From NCBI RefSeq assembly GCF_036898095.1, contig NC_090729.1, positions 77,762,643-77,826,642 on the forward strand: a stretch of DNA of 64,000 nucleotides. The letters are read 5' to 3'. Below are positions 57,030-64,000 of the stretch, in pieces. Position 1 is the stretch's first letter, and every line of letters begins with the position of its first letter. The position numbers and the translations under genes are program-made. The DNA comes from Palaemon carinicauda (taxonomy: Eukaryota; Arthropoda; Malacostraca; Decapoda; Palaemonidae). The notes below the pieces were generated by a model. It was not told the origin of the DNA and ran no database searches. It was given only the letters and a program-made list of their open reading frames with translations.

Positions 57030-57740
57030 TGGATCAAGGTTGCATCAGAAAAAATTGATATAGAAGCTTATTTGGTGTGACTGAATATGGCATTTTTAAG
57101 GAAACCAACCAGGATGAAGAATATAACAAAAACTCCTTACATGAAAATGGCGATTGCCCATTGTAATTAGTTCCACCCACACAGGGGTATATAAGATTCC
57201 AGAAGAAATTGTCCAGACAAGATAGGATTTACCAGAGGTCGGATAGAGACAGGTTCCGACGAGAATCTCCCTATCAGATGACAAACACTATCTCCAAAAT
57301 CTTGTTATGCCCGAATATAAGAGATGTCCTGCCAGCGACGAAGACAAGCACCTAGCCCTTCCTGCTTGTGGCGAGACGTAGTCAGCCCTTCCTGCTAGTA
57401 ATGAGAGGAAACATTTGCTGTATCATCTTGAAGTCACCCATTCTTAATCTCTTAGCTGAATTTTAACCGCCCTTTTGAGACGTCTTTAAGCCTAAATTCG
57501 TCGTACCAGCATCATCTCTGAAGCTGAATACAACACGCCAACTTTCCATTGAACTGTTTGAATTAATTTGATTAGTCATTGAAAGTAAAAGAAAACAAAA
57601 TTAGTTTTTTTTATTTGTAGATAACTTGGTGAATAAACGTGTTGTGCTTTATGTGAGTTTCTTTTTATATTTTTTTTCCATATTTCAATTGCTGTGGTTG
57701 AATCCATTTTGTTTACAGATTAAAAGAAGCTGTAACGATT
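57030..57740 (+). promoter_or_regulatory. Candidate solo LTR (TATA box and poly(A) signal)
   Basis: GTATATAAGA at 57187 resembles a TATA box. About 440 bases downstream, GAATAAACGTGTTGTGCTTT (57632) combines an AATAAA signal with a GT-rich element. This promoter-plus-terminator spacing, with no ORF, is typical of LTRs. Exact ends and target duplication could not be defined. Confidence 0.3.
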
Positions 57741-57774
57741 TTAATATCACAACGGGCTATAAACAAGTAATAAA

Positions 57775-58218
57775 TGAAAAAATAACAAATACTTTATGAT
57801 CAACAACAACGTTCAAATAGATCAGTCATATATAAACTATAAGACTAAACTTATGTCCAGCTGTTCAACAGAAACTCACTTGCAAAAAGTTTGAACTTCT
57901 GAAGTTCCATCGATTCAATCACCTGATTAGAAAAATTAATCCACAATCTGATCGCAGTTGGAATAGAACTTCTAAATCACTGTGTAGTATTATTAATTAT
58001 AATGAAGAAGGGATGACGGTCAGAATTAACTGCATACAAAATACTGCGTACAGGATGGTACAGGATGGGAAAATGTGAATGGAAAGGATGGTCTGTATCA
58101 TGAAAAATCTCAAGAAACATGCACACACAACTAACCGAAAGATGGTGCCAGAGATTAACGTCCAGATTAGGAATAAGAAAATTTAATAAACCACAAATTC
58201 CAACCAGACATTGCATTT
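57775..58218 (-). mobile_element. CR1-like LINE 3' fragment
   Basis: Contains the complemented 3' UTR (GACTAAACTTATGTCCAGCT, GAACTTCTGAAGTTCCATCG) and a coding remnant at 58216-57977 (LNFLIPNLDVNLWHHLSVSC, EIFHDTDHPFHSHFP) equivalent to 62260-62400. More diverged than the 55.3 kb copy. Confidence 0.75.
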
Positions 58219-59024
58219 CTTACGTTGACAATGGTGTACAAGGATAAGCACAACATCTGAGATACAAATAAGAATAAGGATGAAGCTCCATCCATGAATA
58301 AATGGATTTACAACCTTGGTTTCTGGACTTACCAAACGTCACCTAAGCAGCTTTCAGCAAACAGTTTGATATAATATCTGAATACCAAATGACATGGCTA
58401 ATATGCACACATAGTGAAGCAGATAATCTAAAAGTTACATTGAAATTTATGATTTAATAGAAGTGTAAAATTTGCAATATCTTGTGAAAAATTCTCCTTA
58501 ATACCAAAATAGATGGCTACAGCTAAGAGAAGATTCAAGACTATATGACAAGCCATTCAGTGACCAACATATGTTGACCATAATGTCATATATGACACCT
58601 CAGTGTCACGGGTATCTTGTTCCTGAAAAGAGGATACAGCAGAGGGATGGAAAAGGGTAAAAAATGCTCCTCTAGGGGAGACTGAAACCAAAGGACAACA
58701 GTGAGAGATAGGCGACCGGGGTACTTCTGCGCAACATCACCAGGGTGGTGCAGCTACTTGTTTCTCTCTGTGCTGGTATATGGATTAACCATACTGAAAT
58801 TTTAACACCATTGGAGTAACGACCCACCATCATGAATGAATATAATGAAAAAGAGACCCTTAATTTTGGCTTGTTACCAAATCTATGTTAACTGCTATAC
58901 AATAACCCTGCTGTCACACATGATGGAGGCAACTCATTTGTGCCAAAAAAAGAAAAAAAAGAAAAATGATAATAATAGTGAATAATGGTGAAGATAGTAG
59001 TATAAGAAAATTGAATAGTAAAAT
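58219..59024. other. Unassigned
   Basis: No gene or known repeat was recognised over about 800 bases. An A/G-rich stretch lies at 58948-58970. Confidence 0.4.
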
Positions 59025-59510
59025 AGGTTGGCCAGTGCACTGGCCGCCCATTGAGATACTACCACTAAAGAGATATTGGATCCTTTGACTGGCCAGACAG
59101 TAATGCATTGGATACCTCTCTCGGGTTACGGCTTATTTTTACTTTGCCTACACATACACTGAATAGTCTGGCCTATTCTTTACAGATTCTCGACTTTCCT
59201 CATACACCTGACAACAATGAGATTACTAAACACTTCTTCACCCAAGGGGTTAATTACTGCACTTCAATTGTTCAGTGTACTTTCCTCTTGGTAAGGGTAG
59301 AAGAGACTCTTAAGCTATGGTAAGCAGCTCTTCTAGGAGAAGGACACTTCGAAATTAAACTATTGTTCTTTAGTCTTGGGTAGTGCCATAGCCTCTGTAC
59401 CATGGTCTTCCGCTGTCTTAGGTTAGAGTTCTCTTGCTTGAGGGTACACTCGGGCACACTATTTTATCTTATTTTTTTTTTCTCTTCCTCTTTTTTTTTT
59501 TTCAAATGAT

Positions 59511-59830
59511 GTGTTGGGCAGGCTTAATAGAAAGGCCATGGATGCCTGGTGGTTTATAAAGAGGTTGTCTTTTCCTTATCTGATTCTTTTTCTTCTCAAA
59601 ACCATCCTACTGTCCTTACTTCAGTTGAAGTGGCTATCCTGGAGGGTATTTAGCCTTGCATGGTGTATCGGCTCCTCCATGTTGACCAGTTTACTGACTT
59701 TTTACTATGGTCTATGGGTTTGGTCAATCACTTTATACATAATTCTGTACATATTGTTTTTGTTATAATTCGTGTTAATCTAGTTTTTAAGTATGATGTC
59801 TCTCTTTTTTTACTATTAATTCTTATCCTG
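59511..59830 (+). pseudogene. Hydrophobic N-terminal region of the LINE polyprotein
   Basis: The first frame (59511-59768) reads MLGRLNRKAMDAWWFIKRLS then FPYLILFLLKTILLSLLQLK and more membrane-like segments. The second frame (59660 on) contains HIVFVIIRVNLVF and SLFLLLILILS directly before the 2A-like motif. They probably formed one frame before a frameshift near 59660. Unlike classical LINE ORF1 it has no zinc knuckle or RRM. A membrane or signal function is suggested only by composition. Confidence 0.45.
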
Positions 59831-59833
59831 TCT

Positions 59834-59860
59834 CTAGAGATTGAGGGAAATCCGGGACCA
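59834..59860 (+). other. 2A-like ribosome-skipping motif
   Basis: The residues LEIEGNPGP fit the E-x-N-P-G-P core of 2A peptides, where the ribosome skips the bond between Gly (59855-59857) and Pro (59858-59860). The usual upstream Asp is Glu here. It lies between a hydrophobic tract and the endonuclease. 2A-like motifs at this position are established for several APE-type LINEs of animals. Activity in this copy is inference. Confidence 0.6.
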
Positions 59861-60640
59861 GTGCGTCCTAGATTCTGTCAATGTCGTCTTCTCTATTGCA
59901 ATATTCGTGGCCTTCATGCAAATATTCAAGACCTTACAGTTGCGTCCAGACAGTAGGATATTCTTCTGTGCTCAGAAACTTTGGTTTCTAATATAAGGCA
60001 CTCATCTGAGCTCCTTATAGCTGGTTTTAAGAAGCCAGTAATGTTAAAACCTGATGCCATTCCTAAGGCCAGGGGAATGGCGGTGTATATTAAGACCGAG
60101 TACCCTGCTTCTCATAAGTCCTGCTATGAATGTGGATGTCATGAGTTTCAGGTAATAAATGTTTGTGGCAGGCATTACAACTTTTATTTGTGTTCAATCT
60201 ATCGGAATCCAGACATGGATGATTCTATCTACGATTGTCTTCTTACCGTTATGGCTAAAATAAAAGAAGATGACAGAAAGGCTTCTTTTGTCCTTGTTGG
60301 TGATTTTAATGCTCACCATAGGGAGTGGTTAAGTTCTATCTCTTCTACCGATCACCATGGCTTAAGAGCTTTAGACTTTGCCTCTGAATCAGGCTGTGAG
60401 CAAATCGTAAGTGAAGCTACTCACAGGTCTGGTAATTGCTTGGACCTCATATACACTGCCTCCCCTGGCGTTATAACTAGTAAGGTTGGTTCTCCAGTTG
60501 GGATATCTGATCATGCCTTGGTTTCATTAGTAGTGAAGACTGAGCAGCCTGTCCCTGATGAATCATACTCTTGTAAAATTTATATGAAATCTCAAGCAGA
60601 CTGGAATGAGATTTTGCATGATCTTTTGTGCTTGAATTAG
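59858..60640 (+). pseudogene. LINE APE-type endonuclease
   Basis: Reads LLYCNIRGLHANIQDL (Asn of the first motif), a TAG at 59954-59956, then DILLCSETLVSN (catalytic Glu), GMAVYIKTEYPA, YNFYLCSIYRNPDMDDSIYD, SFVLVGDFNAHHREWL (Asp/Asn), ATHRSGNCLDLIYT and GISDHALVSL (Asp-His). All APE active-site blocks are recognisable. The stop falls 18 bases before the catalytic Glu. It would nick target DNA for target-primed reverse transcription. Frame ends TAG at 60638-60640, where intact relatives should continue to RT. Confidence 0.85.
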
Positions 60641-62460
60641 TAACAACTATATAGTAGTGTTGATCCTGTTGTCCCTTCTAATGAGAATCTAAGGTACAGA
60701 GTGAAGGACAAACCGTAGTTCAATAATGATTGTAGGCATGCTTATTTGGAGAAGCAGGAGGCCTATTATCTTTAGAAGGGTAACAGATTAGATTTGACCT
60801 GAAATAATTGTACTCAGCTTAGAGCTTTTGCTCAGAGAGTTTATGCCTCAACTGAAAAGGAATACAATTTAACCATAAAAGAAACCCTTTCTGGTACAAC
60901 TCAGGAACATAAATGGTGGTCTACCCTTAAATCCGCACTCTTTGGTGTTGATGCAACAGTTCCTCCTTTACTTAAACCAGATGGCTCAGTCACTCACTGT
61001 CCAAAGGAAAAGGCAACTCTTTTGGCTGATGTTTTTTATAGTAAACAGAGTAATGAAAAACTTGAACTTCCTCATTCCTAGTTTAGATTTCCGATCTCAT
61101 GAAATTAAAGCTCTGTTGATGGACCTTGATGCCTGTGGAGGTGTAGACTCAAATGGTATTTTTCCTTTGTTTTTTATAAAGACTGCAGATTTCTTAGCTC
61201 CAAAGTTATCTGTTATTTTGTGCAAGTTAGTAAGAAGAGGAGCTTTTAGCACTTGTTAGAGAATTGGTAATGTTACTCCTCTATGTAAATATGTTTGTGG
61301 TAGCTCAAGTCCAATTGATTACGATCCAATTATCCATAACTCCCATATTATCTAATGTTTTTGAACGTCTTCTGGCAAAACGTCTTAATAGGTTTGCTGA
61401 AGGTAATCATATATTCCCTAGTTTGCAATTTGGTTTTCGTAAAGGCCTTGAAGCATGTGATGTCCTTCTTACAATCTCCAATGCTGTACAGAAATCCTTT
61501 GATTGTGGTCAGGAGGTTTGTATGATTGGCCTTGATTTTAGTGCTGCCTTTGACCATGTTAATCATGAGGCTCTTGATTTCAAACTCAAACAGTTGGGAG
61601 TGGGTGGGTCGTTTCTTAGCATTATTATTGGTTTTCTAAGTAATAGATCTCAAAGAGTTGTTGTTGATGGGCACCATAGTGAGTATAGGAATGTGATATC
61701 TGGTGTTCCACAGGGTAGTGTTCTTGGCCCATTACTCTTCATACTATATACACATGACATGTGCTTTGGCCTAGAAAACAAGCTTGTTGCATATGCAGAT
61801 GATGCTACTCTATTTAGATCAATTCAATCCCCTGAATGTAGATTTGGGATGGCTGAATCCCTTAATAGAGATCTAGCTAAAATTGGTGCATGGTGCAAAT
61901 TATGGGGTATGAAGTTGAATCCTAACAAAACTCAAAGTATGATTCTTAGTAGGTCAAGGACACTGGGCTCCTCAACATCTGGATCTCAGTATTGATAATG
62001 CTTCTTTAACTTTGTATGACTCTTTTAAACTTTTAAGTGTGATTCTCGACAGAAAATTTACTTTTGAGAAACACATTAGTTCTGTGTCTTCTTCAATTTC
62101 ACAAAAAATGGCTTATTGAGAAAGTCTTACAAGATTTTTGGTGATCAATCTATTCTGAAGAAGTGTTTTAATTCTTTCATTCTACCTTGTTTTGAGTATT
62201 GTTCTCCTGTCTGGTCTTCAGCTGCTGATTCTCATCTTAATTTGTTGGACAGAAACTTATGGTCTATTAAATTTCTTAATCCTGATCTAGATTTTAATCT
62301 TTGGCACCGTCATTCAATTAGTTCATTATGCATGTTGCATAAGATTTTCATAATTCTGACCATCCTTTACATTCAGATCTTACTTGTCAATTCTACCCTG
62401 TCCGTAATACTAGGCAGGCAGTTAATTATAATAGCCAGGCCTTCCCCATCATGAGGCTCA
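60641..62460 (+). pseudogene. LINE linker, reverse transcriptase and C-terminal tail
   Basis: The linker at 60641-61260 has many stops but keeps EHKWWSTLKSALFGVDATVP and VDSNGIFPLFF. RT proper (61330-61990): VFERLLAKRLNRFAEGNHIF, SLQFGFRKGLEACDVLLTIS, VCMIGLDFSAAFDHVNHEAL (catalytic Asp), GVPQGSVLGPLLFILYTHDM, VAYADDATLF (catalytic pair), GMKLNPNKTQSMILSRSRT. A stop and frame change near 61990 precede the tail (LPCFEYCSPVWSSAADSHLN, LWHRHSISSLCMLHKIF). RT motifs are intact but the reading frame is not. Confidence 0.85.
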
Positions 62461-62744
62461 ATACTACACAGTATTCTAGAAGTTTTATTCCACCTGTGAT
62501 CAAGCGGGTGGTTGCAGCAAATGTTTTTTTTTTTATGTTGAAAAGGCTGACATAAGTCTTTTTATAGTTTATATATGACATATTTGTTTTGATGTTGTTA
62601 CTTTTTTAAAATGATTTATTGTTAACTTGTTCTCATCATTTATTTATTTCCTTATTTCCTTTCATCACTGGGCTATTTTTCCCTATTGGGGCCCTTGGGC
62701 TTATAGCATCTTGCTTTCCCAACTAGGGTTGTAGCTTGGCTAGT

Positions 62745-62745
<1 letters not shown>

Positions 62746-62803
<58 letters not shown>

Positions 62804-62812
62804 TAATAATAA
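62746..62812 (+). repeat. (TAA)n 3' tail of the LINE
   Basis: About 20 TAA/TAATAA units with one CAA, directly after GGTTGTAGCTTGGCTAGTTA, the conserved 3' end also seen in the fragments at 22480, 55330 and 56740. Confidence 0.9.
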
Positions 62813-63122
62813 AGTACGTGAATGGTGTTTAATTATGAAAATATTCGGGGAACTGTGTTAATATTCCATATATGTTTAATATATTAAACATGGTTAATTG
62901 TAGTTTTTAAGAAAAGACTCAACATCACTCAAAAGCAATCAAAAGAGTAATGTTATCTAAGCTGTTATAGTTAATATTCATCGGGGTTAATTGCCGTAAG
63001 GGGTAATTATCCTTGAGGGGATTATTGTCCACGTGTGGTAAATGCCCTAGAAAAAGATATCACGCAGAAAACTTGAATTCGGTGTGTAAGTTCATTGTTT
63101 TTCTGCCCTCTCACTGCTTTCA
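62813..63122. other. Unassigned
   Basis: No feature was recognised in about 300 bases. Confidence 0.4.
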
Positions 63123-63480
63123 TTGCATGGTGTGGTAAATGCTTTGGACGAGCTTTTAGACGACGTGGACTTGTCTCAAGAACTGGTTTCATATTTTGAA
63201 GCAAGTTGTACTGGGTGCGAGTGGGGCAGAGGTAATCGACGAAGGCGAATACCTCCTCTTTCTTCCTGTTTTCATATTTGGAATTTGCGTGAGAGGACAT
63301 TGTGAGATTAACCTCGCACCAATAACAACTTAGAAGGGTACCGCTGTGTTATACCAGACTCGTTGTTTCAGGTGTTCCTCCTAATATTTAGAAGTTATTT
63401 TCAGCATCGAAGAAAGAAGACAGCCTTCCTTGCTCATTTAAAAACAAGAATTAAAAACATCAGTTCGAATGATGCCATAA
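63123..63480 (+). pseudogene. Relic of a MULE-type transposase, C-terminal part
   Basis: Reads LVSYFEASCTGCEWGRGNRR then RRIPPLSSCFHIWNLRERTL, two stops, then PRTNNNLEGYRC. The pattern YFE...RG..RR.PP....WN..ERT...PRTNN..EG is the conserved C-terminal block of a MULE-like transposase family common in arthropod genomes (from memory, not searched). Upstream catalytic DDE part not found. Decayed. Confidence 0.55.
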
Positions 63481-64000
63481 TGTTCCATATAAAGGAAAGA
63501 AAAAGAACTCGAATGGGCCACTGAAAAATATTGTTTGGCGATATGATTCACGCAATGAACAGGATTTCTTGAGAACCTTTGCAAGGATATCATATTATCA
63601 ATACTATAATTTCCCCTTTGTTTGTCACACATTTTGATAAATATTGTTTGTGTATAAAAGTTTTATTTATAATAAAATGCGGTTTTGTATATTTTTTTCT
63701 TATGGTAATCGTGTAATTGATATTATTATTACTAATAAATAAATGAATACCTATTTGGGTAAATAAGCCAATAGACCATTTACTTACAACTTACCTGGAA
63801 TCAAATAACGGGAATAATAAAAAAAAAAAAAACAGGAATCATCATACATGGTACCATTTAGTTATGAACCCCAACAATCCCCACCTCACCGAAGGACAAC
63901 TTAATGCGCCGTCCTGGTTGATTTGGCACATGCATACTCCTCAGACCATGGAGCAAATCATATCAGGCGTTTGCTCTTGCTCACGTCCAACAACCTAGTA
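63481..64000. other. Unassigned
   Basis: AT-rich, with a short A run near 63820. No gene or repeat recognised. Confidence 0.4.

Larger units (their letters stand above)
59025..62812 (+). mobile_element. CR1-like non-LTR retrotransposon, near full length, inactive
   Basis: A ~480-base 5' region, then a hydrophobic N-terminal frame (59511-59830), 2A-like motif (59834-59860), APE endonuclease (to 60640), RT (61264-61995), C-terminal tail (to about 62460), 3' UTR and a (TAA)n tail (62746-62812). The microsatellite tail and EN-RT order fit CR1/L2-type LINEs. At least three 3' fragments of the same family lie in this window. Numerous stops between EN and RT. Confidence 0.85.

Overview
The window is eukaryotic, AT-rich and packed with transposable elements. 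It has no operon-like gene spacing. Long (TA)n, (GA)n and (TAA)n microsatellites, a tRNA-derived SINE, DIRS, RTE and CR1-like retroelements, a BEL/Pao relic and a Tigger/pogo transposon together resemble decapod crustacean (shrimp-type) DNA. The species is inference. One sequencing gap (56001-56500) is present.

Layout: 1-2015, truncated DIRS copy E (-). 2417-9060, DIRS copy C (+), abutting DIRS copy B (-) at 9059-15176. 15177-20287, AT-rich DNA with no gene seen, possibly partly 3' UTR. 20288-21594, the only convincing host coding sequence: a basic, Ser/Pro-rich terminal exon (-) behind a splice acceptor. Its upstream intron holds a CR1-like 3' fragment (22430-22875) and DIRS copy A (-, 22941-29443), the best-preserved element here. 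29444-33300, microsatellites, small tandem repeats and one decayed coding fragment. 33556-33885, SINE. 34060-41085, a decayed BEL/Pao element (-), broken by a DIRS 5' fragment (35119-36210) and a 2.77 kb Tigger (37512-40282). 41090-54340, an RTE-clade LINE (-), split inside its endonuclease by the 10.1 kb DIRS copy D (+, 43488-53615), which itself carries three younger insertions. 54616-55318, (GA)n and a 3 x 189 bp tandem array. 55312-58218, CR1-like 3' fragments, the gap and a candidate solo LTR. 59025-62812, a nearly full-length but broken CR1-like LINE with a 2A-like motif at the head of its endonuclease. 63123-63480, a relic of a MULE-type transposase.

The DIRS elements are the main biology. 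Copies A-D keep the diagnostic DIRS architecture: unequal inverted terminal repeats, gag, RT-RNase H-methylase-like, a tyrosine recombinase (YR) in another frame, and an internal complementary region (ICR) that fuses the complements of both outer ends. In all four the ICR can be matched base by base to the ends. Copy A keeps every RT, RNase H and YR catalytic residue and has only two in-frame stops. B, C and D each lost specific catalytic residues. C and D belong to a family whose gag seems to be spliced (leader exon, ~1.6 kb intron, short Cys-rich exon, main exon).

The nesting order can be read directly: Pao is older than both Tigger and DIRS F; RTE is older than DIRS D; D is older than its three inserts. 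The most unusual observations are the ICR/end correspondence, the spliced DIRS gag, the 2A-like motif in the LINE, and a ~230 bp inverted pair inside copy D.
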